This document shows, piece by piece, positions 22,501-34,915 of a stretch of 64,000 nucleotides of DNA. Origin of the DNA: Acanthosepion lycidas. Its lineage: Eukaryota > Mollusca > Cephalopoda > Sepiida > Sepiidae. Position numbers and translations under genes: made by a program. The stretch's first letter is position 1. Each line of letters begins with the position of its first letter. The DNA lies in assembly GCA_963932145.1 (NCBI GenBank), contig OZ010616.1, positions 47,026,250 through 47,090,249 on the forward strand. Direction: 5' to 3'. Below the pieces are notes generated by a model. The model saw only the letters and a program-made list of their open reading frames with translations. It had not been told where the DNA came from and made no database searches.

Positions 22501-22909
22501 TTTTGGGAAGAAGTTTTTTTAAGAAAAATGAAATGTTTTTTATTGACCGAAACATAGTTTGTAAATTTTGCCCAAAAATGTTAGCAATAATTTCAACAAT
22601 ACTAAATACTGTGAGGATTTTAACATGCATCAGCATGCTATGAAAAATCTAGCAATAAAAAGGGGCTATGGCACTTGGAGAGTTATTTGCACTTGGTGAA
22701 AACATGAACATAATGATGAAAAGGCTGTTTCTATATCATGATAAGTTTATTAGTCTCAAATTCTCTTATCATGTTTAAATTGTGTGACAATATGACATAG
22801 TTTGTAAAGAGGGGTTTGTCATGGTCAGTTTCCATACAAACCATTTCTATTTAAACAATGTTGTATTGTACAAGGACTTCTGCTGATATCTATTGTATAC
22901 AAACATTTG

Positions 22910-23225
22910 TCCACTGTGCCATGTGTCCTTGAGGACACATGGTACAGTGGATAAAGGCGTCAGTTAGATCCAGTGACAGGACCTAAAGAGTGTGCGTTCA
23001 ATACCTGGTTAAGGCAGTGGAGAACTTGGAGAGGGGAATTTACAGGAGATAACTGAAAACTGACATCCATTAGACATGGCACATGGAACTAGAACAGTCT
23101 ACCCCAGTGAGTGAAATAAAGGGTTCAGTTCGACATTCCAACCACCTGAAGAAGGCTGGAGCATACAACAGCCAAAACATAATAAATATGATGGCAAAGA
23201 TGAGGACAATAGTCTGAATAATATA
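22910..23225 (+). repeat. tRNA-derived SINE with mirrored head
   Basis: The head has box-A-like TGGTACAGTGGATAAAGGCG and box-B-like GTGCGTTCAATACCTGG. The body continues through GGCACATGGAACTAGAACAG, GAAGAAGGCTGGAGCATACA and GATGGCAAAGATGAGGACAA. The first 20 bp of the head also occur immediately upstream in inverted orientation (22910-22929 against 22932-22951, one difference), forming a 42-bp palindrome. Pieces of the same family lie at 3350-3570, 33845-33945 and 43385-43580. Confidence 0.8.
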
Positions 23226-23326
23226 AATAGTGTATATAATACCTCATCTCAGAAATATAGACAGATACTTTTGTCAATGTCTTTCAAAACAACTATTATG
23301 TTTATATTAACCTTGAAACATAGTTT

Positions 23327-23910
23327 TCATACAGTTCTTGGTGACAATTTGGGTTTTCTTTCATGCGCAGGTAAATTCTCTGTTGTGCCAAACTGTTTAA
23401 ACTTCTTTATAACGTATTGTTCCATAGATCTAAGTAAAGCTAACCAGTTTGAAATAGTGCTGTAACTATTTCCTGAGTTGTGGAAGTTAATAATTCTTTG
23501 TCTCAAGTCAACGCTAAGCTCCTTTGTCTTCCCTATCATGTTGTTAACATAAGAATTAACAATGATGACACTCTATGCACCATATAATGTTCTTTGCTGG
23601 AATTATCACAAATATTCTACTGAATAAATAGCCTAGAAGGCTTCATCGATGAAATAATTATATAAATTACTTACATGAATCAATCAATTTAAAGCAATAT
23701 TTTCTACTGTATGAATAATTTTGTCTTTTCCTATTTTGCATAATTTGCCTGTCAAAATTGTTGTTTTTAACCTATTGTTCTGAAAATTGACTTTTATATT
23801 CCTTTTCGTGCTTATTAACATATAAAACATCTAGCATCATACAGATTCTGAGAAATGGATAAAAATATTCAAAATTGATGGGTGGATGAATAATTTTGTC
23901 ATTGACTGTA
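23327..23910 (-). mobile_element. Tc1-type transposon, 5' part
   Basis: On the minus strand 23539-23327 encodes the N-terminus of a Tc1 transposase: GKTKELSVDLRQRIINFHNS, then a helix-turn-helix-like region with IKKFKQFGTTENLP and RKPKLSPRTV. This matches the paired-like DNA-binding part of the family. The frame then ends, and the DDE part is missing. Upstream, the element end reads TACAGTCAATGACAAAATTA at 23910. An inner copy of GAATAATTTTGTC at about 23712 repeats the outer GAATAATTTTGTC at about 23888, like the direct repeats of IR/DR-type Tc1 ends. The opposite terminus is not visible. Confidence 0.75.
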
Positions 23911-23929
23911 AATAGTCTAGACAGTTTAA

Positions 23930-24060
23930 TTTCTTTTAATTAGTTTGTTATTCTGTATCACATATTGTCATAACAGAAGATCTGTTAAGAAAGGTGAAAT
24001 GTAAGAACCTGGATGCAAATTTACTGTGGAACATCTAATGATTAAAGTATTTTTTATACA
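23930..24060 (+). repeat. unclassified dispersed repeat, copy 1
   Basis: The block AAGAAAGGTGAAATG then TAAGAACCTGGATGCAAAT recurs at about 49440-49560 in the same orientation. Confidence 0.55.
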
Positions 24061-24164
24061 CTTTCATCAGGCATATAAAAATTTCTCATTTTCTCTCATA
24101 TATGATTGTTTCTTTATTACCTTGGATTGCCATGAATTTCTTGTGGGTGGGGATAGTGATTTTC

Positions 24165-24214
24165 TTTTCTTTTCTTTTTCTTTCCTTTTTTTTTTTTTTT
24201 TTTTCTTTTTTTTA
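24165..24214. repeat. T-rich low-complexity tract
   Basis: A TTTC-rich stretch passes into a long T run. Confidence 0.9.
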
Positions 24215-24584
24215 GAACTTTGAATTCTGAGTAGTCTGTCCCTAGACTTATACCTTGAGTATAATAAGCATATAATTTTTAATTAATTTTAAATAAAATG
24301 TTTGGGATGAACTGTATGAATGGTAATTATAATGCTCAATATCAAGAGGTATAGTATTAAATGTAAATTTAACTGTCTTTACCGAGTTTCATGTTGATTA
24401 CATCTCAACATCAAACCCTTGAACACTTCAATCATGAGAGGGATCTGAAGGCAGAAGAAAAAGACTTCTTCCTAGTGATTCATTCAGTGGCTTTTCAGAT
24501 AGCTTGGTGGCACCCATCTCCTCGCCAAATTCTTGATCAACAGACTATGGTGTGGGTCACCTTATATTTAGCATGCATTTTTGT

Positions 24585-24745
24585 TCTTTTAGACCATTTG
24601 CCACCCAAGACTATAGGACCCAGTCCATTCTGCTATTTACCTTTAGCTGGGAGGAGAATAGTCAGATTTATGGCTTTCCCAAGGGTATTAGTATGTGAGT
24701 GACTGAATATAATGAACTCAACTGAGATGTTTAATGTGGGGAACC
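24585..24745 (-). repeat. SINE core fragment
   Basis: Contains, in reverse, the core and its downstream block: ACCATTTGCCACCCAAGACT, ATAGGACCCAGTCCATTCTG and GGCTTTCCCAAGGGTATTAG. The same arrangement is seen at 35600-35775 (forward), 51190-51350 and 56935-57095 (reverse). Confidence 0.65.
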
Positions 24746-24990
24746 TGAGTGTTTACACTCAGACTGAGGACAAAAATTGCCCAGTCCCGACAAACATAGG
24801 TTCCATTGGTATGACAACCAATCCCCACTCTTTAGGGCAATGGGTAGGTGCAGCCTCAGGTAACTGTTCTCCTTTACTGGGCATCTCACAGTTTTCATTT
24901 TCCACAACTGAGTCACACTCTGCCCAAGGGCAGAGCTGCAATAGAGCCGCACTCTGCCTGAAGACAGCACTGTGACAGAGATGATAATCT
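24746..24990. other. G+C-richer segment of unknown origin
   Basis: This stretch is noticeably less AT-rich than its surroundings and supports three overlapping frames of 78-87 codons on both strands. None has a recognisable motif. It follows a SINE core directly and is probably part of a repeat. Confidence 0.35.
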
Positions 24991-25639
24991 AACATCTACT
25001 AAGTCATAAATAAACCTTTTAATTTTTTTTTTTACTATTAAAGCATTCTCTTGATATTAAAAAAAGAAAAGTGGGTTTAATCTTGGTGAAACTCAAAGGG
25101 AACATATAATTTTATTTATCACTTAAATTTGAAACCTGTAACCTCCAAAAGTTACCAAATCTGAAGTTCCCCATTCCAAAAGTATCAAATTATATTCTTT
25201 TAATATCTTAATATTTCTTTACATACTCTCTAGAATAGATATTTATGTATATTAAGTTTTTGAGTAATTTGATATAGCTTAATAAATTAATTACAAATTC
25301 ATAGTTCTTAAAGGTTTACAATTAGTCAAAGACTCAGAATTTCCATTTAAGAAAAGTTCAATCTGAAAGAGAAATTTGGTTATTTATAAATGGAAACCAA
25401 TATGGTGATAAAACAGGTAATTGGTAAAAAAAAAAAAATTGTCTCAAAATAATAAAAAAAAACTGAAATCATGTTAGTTGATTAATTTTTTTTTCAAAAT
25501 TTAATTTTATTTAAATGTCTAACTATTGCTGCTTAAAGGCTCAAATAATAATTAATTTTCATTGATATTTCTCTTACTAACACTTATCTTCGTATTTTAT
25601 AAAATTTTCTTCTCTTTCATTATGGCATTCTCATTGTTG

Positions 25640-26020
25640 TATTGATAATATTAGCCATTTCCTTATGAGGAAACATTCAGCATTCATTGACCCAGCAGCC
25701 AGTGCTAATTTTGGTTAAAAATTTATAAAATCTTTTTCTTAAAGTATTTTGTCAGAAAAATAGTTTTAAAACAAGTAATTGTTATCACTCTTTCCAGTAA
25801 TGATGGGGTCTTCCTTCTTAATCTGTTTGTTCAATGTTTTGTAGGATATCAACATCTTGATTGTGTCATTATTTTGGTTTCAAGTTACATGGGCTATCCA
25901 TTTTAGTTGTTGCTGCTGTTGAAAGTCCTCAAATGATGTGGTTATTGTTATTTGGTAAGGTTGCTTGTGATTCTGTAATGCCAGTCAGAGGTTTAAAGAA
26001 GAATACTCCTTGCTTCATTC
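25640..26020. repeat. unclassified dispersed repeat, copy 2
   Basis: Shares ATCCATTTTAGTTGTTGCTG, the ATTTCCTTATGAGGAAACATT-like block and the TTGTGATTCTGTAATGCCAG block with 2780-3160, in the same order and orientation. Confidence 0.55.
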
Positions 26021-26069
26021 ACTGAAAACCTTTTTTAATTATTGATCTGAGAAAGTACTATTAAAAATG

Positions 26070-26260
26070 AGTGCTGTATATATTCATGTATAAGCTGACT
26101 TTATATATGATGCAACAGTTCTTTTGCATGTATTTTAACCCCTCAAAAACAAATTACCTGTATATATAGTGTTACTGGTCACTGAAAATGCATGCTTCAA
26201 AAAATAACCTGAATATACAGTAATTACTTTAAAAGTTGTAAAGGAATCTTGGTTAAAGAT
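26070..26260. repeat. repeat with ATACTCATGTATAAGC-type end
   Basis: GTATATATTCATGTATAAGC is close to GTATATACTCATGTACAAAG at 38154, and AAATTACCTGTATATA occurs here and near 39465. This looks like an old DNA-transposon family of unknown class. Confidence 0.4.
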
Positions 26261-27289
26261 CCAGACACAAAAAAAAACATGTTCATATTTCCAAAGAATA
26301 ATCTTCAAAATTTTATATATTAGAGGTTGATGATCAAGAAGCTCTTTTAAGAGATTAGATATTCCAATGCTTGGTCATCTGGTCTGATTTTGGGAAGTGT
26401 CTCAGACCGAGAACTTTTATGTATCTTATATAGAAAGGAATCCAACTGTAGCCTCCATAGTATTTGGGATGTGTAAAAGTTTCCACAAAAATAAATGGTT
26501 TTCAATTGTATATTCATTCTATTTCCCCCACTGGAGAAAAAAAAAACTCTAGAGACTTGGGCACCTAATAAATTATATATGAACAAGGAAAACTACTTTA
26601 AAAGAATATGTATTTGATGTGCTTTTAATGCTACAAATATTTATTAGCTATTGTATTTTAATATAAATCTATCATTGAAGTTATATTTAGTCTGAGTTTA
26701 CATGCATTATTCAATAGTATATTTTTTGGCATGCTTACCAACCTTTTTCACATAAGATACTGCAGTGTTAATTTAGTCATTACTAAACTTACTATAATTT
26801 CCAAACCTCAAACCAGAACAATTATTAGTTTTATTATAGGTTTAGGTTTTTAGCATAATAAAATGTTTTCATGATTCTTTATCTTTTAGTTTCAGGGTTG
26901 ACACACACTCACACAAAAAAGCTGTTAGCTTATACCTCTAGCATTACACTGGGATGGGCCATATGAACCAAGCTAGGTACAGAAGTAAATCAATTTGCAA
27001 TAAAAAATTAAGTTTCAGTTTTTATTATAGAGTTTTGCATTATTTACTACTGATTGTTGCTGCTTTGTTTAGATGGAGAAGACATTTATTGTTAATCCCC
27101 TTTATAGAAAATGGAAGGGTGATGTTGCAGTTGAGGTCAAATGAGAGAAAAAGAATAAGAAGGCCAATGAAAGTTCTGTTGTATGAAAACAAGGAAATGA
27201 ATATCAAAGACTTTGAATATAATTTAATAACAATGGTAACAATTAAGTAAAAAAGAAAAGGTGTTCTTAGAATGGTTAGTGTTCATAAA

Positions 27290-28195
27290 AGGTCTATTGA
27301 AATAAAATTTAAAAAACATGGTATCTATGCTGATGACACAACCATTTATGTCTGTCTTTATAGTCTGATCAAATCAAAATGGTCAAATTGGCAGATGATT
27401 TAAAAAAAAAAAAAAAAGAAGGACCTACAGTTTATTAACTTGGACAATGGCTGGCTTGTTAATTTTAATGACTCCATAACAAAATTGCACTCTATCTGAG
27501 AGACCCCTTTCTACCTTCCATCAAGCTAACATTCTCAGCTTAGATGAAGCGGAAAGACTATAATCCATTGCTAGGTTTGCTGCTAAAAAAGTTGGCTCGC
27601 TGTATCATGTAAGACAACCTATCTTTATATTATCTATAAATCTACCATTCACCTTAAATATTTCTGCCACATATGGTTAAGTGCTCCTGCTTTATTTTTA
27701 AAGATTCTTGATAAAATCCAAAGAATTGGCAATATTATTGGTACTGACCTGGCATCTCAAATTCAGTCACTTTCTCACTGCCGTAAGTTGCTTCCCTATG
27801 TCTTTTCCATGAATAATTTTTGGTAATTGTTTGAATTAACTCTTTGCTATGGTACATAAACTTTATGAATTTAAATGCAGAACTAGTTTAGCGATACGGT
27901 TTCATCACTATATAGCTGAAATGGCTAGATGTAACTGTAAGTTCTATGCTAACAATTTCTTTTATCACATTTCTTGCTTGTGGAACTCTTCTGGTTCTCT
28001 GCTTTCCAGTCAACTTGAATTTTTGAAAAATTTAAATGCAATATCAATCACTATCTAATGTCTCCTGATTACTCTTCCTTTGTCTCCATTTTTAGTAATC
28101 TTTCTCTTTTCTAATTTTTCCACACCCAGTAAACACTTGTCTCAGTGGCTTTGATGTCTTGCTTGGGGTGAAAATACATTTTTATAAAAAAAAAA
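27290..28195 (+). mobile_element. LINE family B (jockey-like), reverse transcriptase and tail remnant
   Basis: The catalytic block GIYADDTTIYV is at about 27320-27352, with YADD at 27326-27337. It is followed, with frame changes, by KKVGSLYHVRQPIF, a NISATYG-type block, and later HKLYEFKCRTSLAI and FYHISCLWNSSGSLLSSQ. These blocks and their order are those of jockey-type non-LTR retrotransposons. The 3' end reads GTGGCTTTGATGTCTTGCTT then GGGGTGAAA and an A-rich tail at about 28187. It is 5'-truncated and inactive. Relatives: 34591-34915, 53335-54140, 54770-55060, 60960-61390. Confidence 0.75.
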
Positions 28196-28429
28196 AAAAG
28201 TAATAGCATAAGCATTTTCTTCTTGTAAATGATGCTATTTGAGATTTTTAACAAATTTTAAATTTCCATATAAGGGTTTTGATCTTTATTGTACACTATA
28301 GTTCAGTTTTTTAAATTGGTTCCAAAAGTAGTTGTTTTCTATTTTGAATAAGAGAAAATTATTATACATGGTTAAAAAAAATTATTAGAAATTTTATTAT
28401 AATAAAAAGAAAAAAAGCATTTCATGGTT

Positions 28430-28690
28430 AAATTTTGCTCTCACTAAAATATCCTCTTTCAGCCTTGATTACTGCAGCACAAATTTTTGGCATTTGTTGC
28501 AAAAGTTTCTCAAAGTATAAATTTAATAATTGATTTCATTCTTTTTTTTTTTTTTTTTTTTTTTCCAAGAGCTTTTTTTCATTTTTGTGGGTGGTAGAGT
28601 TTCACTCTTCTATCAAGTTCACTTGATGCTAACCTACTAGGGGTAGCTTTAAACTTTTGAAATGTAGTGTATATATTCATATTTTTAGTG
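28430..28690 (-). mobile_element. Tc1/mariner transposase, C-terminal fragment
   Basis: On the minus strand the segment encodes a LIEE...STTHKNEKKLLE-like block and then FCNKCQKFVLQ in one frame, resembling the NPIE-LW...L-KKKL and LLQQMPKICAAVIKA parts at the C-terminus of Tc1 transposases. A T run interrupts it. It is too short and decayed to assign to a clade. Confidence 0.5.
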
Positions 28691-29445
28691 ATGTGCAAGT
28701 TTTCAAAGAATTAAAAAAATAATGTTCAACTTGATTAATCATTTAAGATTTTATATGCGTATGTTCTTGTCTGTTTCAAATGCATTGCTATATACATTTT
28801 GTACTTGTTTTACAAGTGAGTTTGATATTCCCATAATGACCTTGTACTAGATTTAGCTTAGTATAAATAAAACAAAAAATAACATGCAACACTTTCCTGC
28901 ACATAAACATACATATATTGTTCAGTTTTCCCACTATGTATTGTTTAGATCATTTTCCCATCATTAGTGGAATGGTAAGTAAATTGTTTTTACCCGTTGG
29001 CTGCTGGGCAAATGTACAAAACTTCAAGTATATGAGTAGATATAGAGTTGTAGATACTTCATAAACTGGAATAAAATTAGGAAATCCATCAGGATTATGT
29101 TCCTTCTAATATTTACAGGTAATTTTTTTTATTTTATTTTTTTTATTTTTTTTTTTTTTTTACCCTATCTCAAACATAACATGTACATCATTCTTTTATT
29201 TTACTTGTTCTCCTATTTGACTATTTTAATATCTTCACTTATATGGTTCTCTCTCTGTTTTGTTTTATTTAGATATCTATGTATCTACATTATCTGTTTT
29301 CATTATAGAATGAATACAAATATTTAGATTAAAATTATTTACGCAACTTGAGATTTTACACATATTTGAGATGTGTTATTTCAAGTGGGTTTGGTAGAAT
29401 ATCTGACTTCTTAGCTATTACTCTTAGCCTATTACTCAAAGAGCA

Positions 29446-30170
29446 TACAGGGTGCGATGGGTAAATTGTCGCCATTTTATATTTATAATCTTGTGCTTGT
29501 GTGTAGTTTGTTTTTGATTTTGTTAACTGCACAATATAGTATCAGTTTGGCACCATCTGTAAGAAAAAAACACCACAATGCAATTCACTCGGCCAGAAAT
29601 TTGAAAACTGCATGCTGTACTGCTTGGCATTTGCGTTGGAACCTCCAATACGAACATTTCAGGGTGTTTGGGTGTCAATCTGAGGACAGTGCAGAGGATT
29701 TGGAAAGAGTTGGATAATATGTTTGAAGTGATCACAATGTTGACATCCCTCCATTCATCTTCCCACAGGGTCTCAGACTCAACACAGAGACTTATATCAA
29801 GTGCCTTGATGAGGTAGTACTGCACTGGGTCAAGAGGGTGGCTGATGGAAGACCTTCTGTCTGGCAAAAGGACTCTGCACCATGCCACACCATGCAGGAG
29901 AACCCAGTTACGTCTGTTAGACAATTTCTGTAGCCACATCACCCTGTACGTCTGGCCACCTAAATCCCCAGACTGCAACCTTCTTGATTATTACATGTAG
30001 CAAACAGTTGAGCGAGAGACCAACAAAAATTTTTGCAATACCTTAGAGGAATAGAAGGCAAGGATTATGGCAGCATTCACCAAATTAAACAAGACCATCC
30101 AAAAGAGTTTTAGGAGATTCTAGAGTCATCTGGAGGCTGTGGTTGTAGCCATTGGCAATTTTATTGAATA
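29446..30170 (+). mobile_element. Tc1/mariner-superfamily transposon remnant
   Basis: The left end reads ACAGGGTGCGATGGGTAAAT. Further in, a + strand frame from about 29735 reads DIPPFIFPQGLRLNTETYIK and continues through VADGRPSVWQKDSAPCHTMQ, where the D of QKDSAPCH is the second catalytic Asp. At about 29946-29995 LYVWPPKSPDCNLLDYYM follows, the WPPxSPDLNPLDYY motif of the DDE_3 family. The early part of the transposase and the right terminal repeat were not recognised. The element is broken by frame changes. The 151-codon minus-strand frame at 29523-29978 is only its shadow. Confidence 0.75.
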
Positions 30171-30656
30171 AATTTACTCTTTAGTATTTCAAGATATTTT
30201 TGTGTAATTTTGGTTAATATATATCTATTGAAATGAAATATCAGTGTTATTTTTATTTTTGCATAATTTAGATGACAATTTATTCATCACACTCAGCATA
30301 ATGGTTGAGCATTGGAAATATTCTAATATTCACTTGTATTGTCAAATAAACCTCAGAACTTATTTGAAGGGATATATTTTATTTTTATATTTTGCAAGTT
30401 GTGATGAATACCTTACACTTAACATTTTTAATATTGAATTTTGTGCTAATTTCTTTTTCATCGCACAAATTTTCATAAATCCAGTAACAGATTTATTAAT
30501 GAAAATAAATAATTGCAGTCTTGCTTAACCATGCTCATATGGGGATCCTGTAAAGTTCTGTTTGACCAACATGCTTTTACAAAAGAAAAACTGTTGGGCT
30601 CAGATATTGAGAAATGTGTTAAGCCAAGTACTTTTAAGCACTGCCTCATATCTATC

Positions 30657-30658
<2 letters not shown>

Positions 30659-30684
<26 letters not shown>
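30659..30684. repeat. (TA)n microsatellite
   Basis: A short TA tract follows CTATC units. Confidence 0.9.
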
Positions 30685-30689
<5 letters not shown>

Positions 30690-32880
30690 TTATAAGAAAT
30701 TGTATTAGTAATTAGTCATTCAAATAGCAAATAAACTTCCAATAATAAATTAAAAATTTCAATTTACAATTTTTTTTATAACAGCTTTTTTGAGTTGATT
30801 TTCTCTAGATGTGTCTTTTCATAGTAAACATTCTCATCAGTTTAAAAGTTCATATTTTATTAAAGTTTACAGGAGAAAAAGATGTATGATCATATTGATT
30901 TAAAGAAGCTACAGTGTATTTTCAGTATTTCATAAGTTTTTTTGTTTTTTTATCTTTAGCTCTTAGTTTAAGAAAAAGGAATTACTTCTAGATTTGTGCA
31001 GATAAACTGGCATTATTGAATTGACTATGACCTATTGCAAAATCACTTCTATATATATTTTCAGTAGATACAAACTTGAATGCTTTTGAAGTTACTAACC
31101 AGTGATCTATTGAAAATTCTCTTTATTTGTTTTCTACAGTCTGCAAATTTCTAATCTTGATTTAGATTTTATTTTTATTAGAGATTGGTAGATTGCTTTT
31201 TTGATATATACCGATCCTCATTTAATGTTTTAAATCTACATAGTATTTTAGTAACATTTTCACTGCTACTTATATATAGTTGGCACTAGTGTACTAATAC
31301 TTCTAGCCCGTATATATTGAAAATTTTATATTTTTCAATTAATGTCTTTTCTAATTTAAATTTAATTACTTTCTCAAATTAAACAAATTGTTTATTAAAA
31401 TTAGATATTTAATTCACATAGACAAATACCTGCAAATTTTGCAACATTAATTTTTTTTTTTTTTTATAAAATACTAAAAGATTTTAAGTGTTTCTAAATC
31501 TCTTAACCAAACTTGAAAAATTGTTTTACATTTTTGCTTGTGACAAAAGGCTTAAAAATTTTATACTTTTAACTCTGGCTAGTGTAAAATTACTGAAAAC
31601 TTGAACATTTGAAAATTTTAAGGCTTCTTTCATGATTAACTTTATTTTCCCTGTCTTTGCCCTTAGCAGACATTAATTAAAATCATGCATATGCATTCTA
31701 GGTGCTGATTATAAGCTACTTAAGTGTTTAAAAATCTATAATCACAGGTAACTAAAGAGAAAGAATGCTAACATTCTCTCGCTGTTTCTGTATATTAGAT
31801 AAGAACATAATCTATGATTAGAGGGAGAAGTATTGGTTTTAGAGTTAATTGGTGCGATATACATACATTAAAATTAAAATGTTCTTATCAATATAAGCTG
31901 TCAATGTAAAAACCAGATTTTAGTAATTTTGGACATATTACTTACTATAAAACAAAAGGTGCAGTATTTATTTTAATTATCATTTTTGTTGTAATTTATA
32001 TTTTCCACTTACAAATACACCAACCTGTCTATAAATAGATAAGTTATTTTTTACTTGTTTAAGTCTACTTTAAATATGACACTAATTTTTCTTGTATGGT
32101 ATTCTAGATAGACATAACAAATGTTCTTATATGAGGCTAATATACACATTCTTTCTTATTTCTTCTCAAGTAAATCTTTTTTTTTTTTTTTTTTTTTTTT
32201 TTATATAGTAGTTTTAATGATTTCAAGTGTTTTTCAAGCACTAATTTTTGTATAACTTTTCTTCACTCTGCTGCCAACACTAGAATTATCTGCTTATATT
32301 TTTACCTTCTGTCATTATCATTATTTATTTGTAGTTTTTATTTTAATACAATCAAATAGATAATTTTGTAATATGTAGATCCCACCTAAAATAATGTCTG
32401 TTCTGTACTTTTGTTAAATTCATTGTACATTTTTTTTGTTTGAAAGCATTTTATTCATGGCTGCTCTTAAATATAATCTCTTTCATAGATATTTTCTGTT
32501 GGCTATGTGGTAGCTACAACAAAGAAGTCTTCTTTCTTTGTCTGTCTGTTCATCTGTACCATTTCTTTTTTCATTTGATCTTATCTGTTTCTGAAGACCA
32601 GCACCATCAAAGTCATCAAATTCCCAGTTGTCTCCTAATGTTTGATGTTTTAACAATTTGTTTTTCCCTAATTCATTCTGATAATTATATTAATGTGCAG
32701 AATGTTTTCTTGGGTTTGTTACTCTTTTCTTTTTTTTTCTTTTTTTTTTTTCATAGCTTCAAAAATTGTCCCAATTGACTAATTCCAGAGCTCCAGATCT
32801 CTTTCAACATGTTTGTTTCTTTGCTTTGTTTGTTAATATATGTATAATGATAAAAATGCAGTTTTAAGTTATGCTATATT
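30690..32880. other. AT-rich, no recognisable gene
   Basis: Nothing was identified except a single piggyBac-tip-like block CATTTTCACTGCTACTTAT at about 31255-31273 (compare 35241) and several T runs. Confidence 0.5.
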
Positions 32881-32884
32881 TATG

Positions 32885-33149
32885 GATAAGTGCTTAATAT
32901 CAGAAGCAGAGTGTATGTAAATATAAAAGTGGACACAGAGGTCAACACCAAGCAGTGACATCCTAAAGATTGCATTCAAGCATGGAGCAAACTGTGACTA
33001 CTTCATATTGACCAGTGTTCACTTACATAATTAATAAATATACATTTTATTCTTCACTGATAACACAACTCTGAGTTTCATGCACAATGCAATCATCAGG
33101 TGCTTATTGAAACCTATTTTATTAGAACCAGCGATATTTTATATATATT

Positions 33150-33187
<38 letters not shown>

Positions 33188-33230
33188 TGTACAAAAGTAT
33201 GTATTACAGTATACTTACTTTTGAAAACCC

Positions 33231-33273
<43 letters not shown>

Positions 33274-33345
33274 TTTATTTATTTTCTTCAGTGGTAGTAC
33301 AGCTCTGTGTTTCATGCATAATACAATGTTCAGATACTGAGTTAA
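32885..33345. repeat. repeat cassette with CA and TA tracts
   Basis: Blocks TATAAAAGTGGACACAGAGG, TCAACACCAAGCAGTGACAT and TTTCATGCACAATGCAATCA recur at 44504-44640 (first two and last) and partly at 7890-8060. A (CA)n tract (33153-33184) and a (TA)n tract (33236-33266) lie inside, and TTTCATGCATAATACAATG appears again after the TA tract. Confidence 0.6.
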
Positions 33346-33439
33346 AACTGACTGTTACATTTTATATATATATATATTATTATTATATGATATTAAAACA
33401 TGTTTTAATATCCTAAAATAAATATTTAGCTCTACTCTG

Positions 33440-33605
33440 TATTGGGCCCTCTACATAAAAATTCACCTTCCTCTCTGCTGGGAGCTAATAGCTTAGGGGA
33501 AAAATCACTGACTGATACCAAATCAGTCGGATTTTGATCTTGGCCTGAGGCAATCAGATGTCTAGCCGCACTGATGAGCTGTGCTACAGTGAAACAGTCT
33601 GTGGA
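33440..33605 (-). repeat. tRNA-like SINE
   Basis: On the minus strand GTAGCACAGCTCATCAGTGC resembles box A and GATCAAAATCCGACTG resembles box B, in the right order and spacing. It ends near AGAGAGGAAGG. A long CA tract abuts its head end. Confidence 0.5.
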
Positions 33606-33612
33606 TGACAAA

Positions 33613-33613
<1 letters not shown>

Positions 33614-33670
<57 letters not shown>
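33614..33670. repeat. (CA)n microsatellite
   Basis: About 28 uninterrupted CA units; the Cys/Val and His/Thr frames over it are artefacts. Confidence 0.97.
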
Positions 33671-33672
<2 letters not shown>

Positions 33673-33844
33673 GACTATCATAATAGTGGAGCAGTCAATA
33701 TTATTTATTTATATATTTATGGGGTTTGTTTTTTAAAAAAATTTTTAAATGTTAAAATATTTAAAATAACTATAAATAAATGTGGGGGGGGGGAATGTAC
33801 AAAAACACATATCCACACAACATATAAATTCCTAGAAGGTTACC

Positions 33845-33945
33845 AACTGTTTTAGATACTTGAAGAAGGCTGGAGAGCTCAACAACCATACATTATAATA
33901 GTAACAACCAAGATGAGGACATTATTCTGAAAAACCAATGTATAC
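33845..33945 (+). repeat. tRNA-SINE 3' body
   Basis: ACTTGAAGAAGGCTGGAGAG and AACCAAGATGAGGACATTAT match the 3' part of the SINE at 22910-23225. The head is absent. Confidence 0.65.
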
Positions 33946-34544
33946 TATTGTATCTTCAAGTCTTATTTTTTTATTTTATTATATTCTCATCTAACATTCT
34001 AAAAAAAAAAAAAATAGTATTAAGTATATATACTAAAGTCATCATAATGATATACAACTGGTTGAGCTCCAACTTCAGTAGTAATGTACTTCATGAGTCA
34101 CAAACCTCTGAAATGCAAATAGAATTAGATGTAATGGTATTTAAATTTTTTTAAATGAGGCATCATTATTAACTTTTATTAATATTTCTTTAATTTTAAA
34201 GAATCTTGCTGAAAGATTATCCTTTATTTACAATCTATACTGTCATTATGTGATGTTCATTGTTTTGTCTGTGGGTATCTGAAGAGATAAAGAATTGAGG
34301 GTAGGTTGTATTAAGAACAGTATTATATTTTTAGTCAATGGCTATCACACAGGAAATGATTAGCATATCCAAGGGTCAGTAAGAGTTCAGAGTGGGTACC
34401 ATAGCTAGGGGCACTCAGTTATTGTTTCACATAAGTCATATAAGCAATTTGAAAGTTGTAATTAAACTGGAAATAACACTAAAATATCATAGTCAAAAAT
34501 TAACAATTTATTTAAAGTTTGAATTTTTTTTTTTCTTTTTTTCT

Positions 34545-34546
34545 TA

Positions 34547-34590
<44 letters not shown>
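34545..34590. repeat. (TA)n followed by T run
   Basis: A TA tract at 34546-34563 continues into a long T run that adjoins the LINE B tail in reverse orientation, i.e. the LINE's A-rich 3' end. Confidence 0.9.
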
Positions 34591-34592
<2 letters not shown>

Positions 34593-34915
34593 TTTTCACC
34601 CCAAGCAAGGCGGGAGTACCACTAGAACACAAGGGCTTACAGAAAATAGGAACAAGAGTAAGGAGGCACAAAAGAAAAAAGGATGACAATAAGGATAGGG
34701 AATAGATCAAGGCATCTAGCAATGTCGATTGACATGGCATTTAAATAGTTGGAGATTATAGCTATCGGGTAAGCAAGTAAGAGGAAGGGAGTTCTACACA
34801 TGGGAAGTGCAAGACATGAAGCTATTGAAGTAGAAGAGATGGCTATATTTAACTGTTTTGACAGTGAAAAGATGGGACTAAGATGCCGACCAATGTGGCA
34901 AATATGAATTTCTTA
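34591..34915 (-). mobile_element. LINE family B, 3' end
   Basis: TTTTCACCCCAAGCAAGGCG is the reverse of the 3' terminus of LINE B (compare CTTGCTTGGGGTGAAA at 28160). The blocks GTCGATTGACATGGCATTTA and GGAGTTCTACACATGGGAAG recur at 53440-53530 and 61265-61330. It has no open frame. Confidence 0.7.

Noticed and set aside
29523-29978. 151-codon minus-strand gene
   Set aside because: It is the complement of Tc1/mariner transposase sequence encoded on the + strand.
33432-33668. Cys/Val-rich small protein
   Set aside because: It begins in a (CA)n tract read on the minus strand and continues through a tRNA-like SINE.
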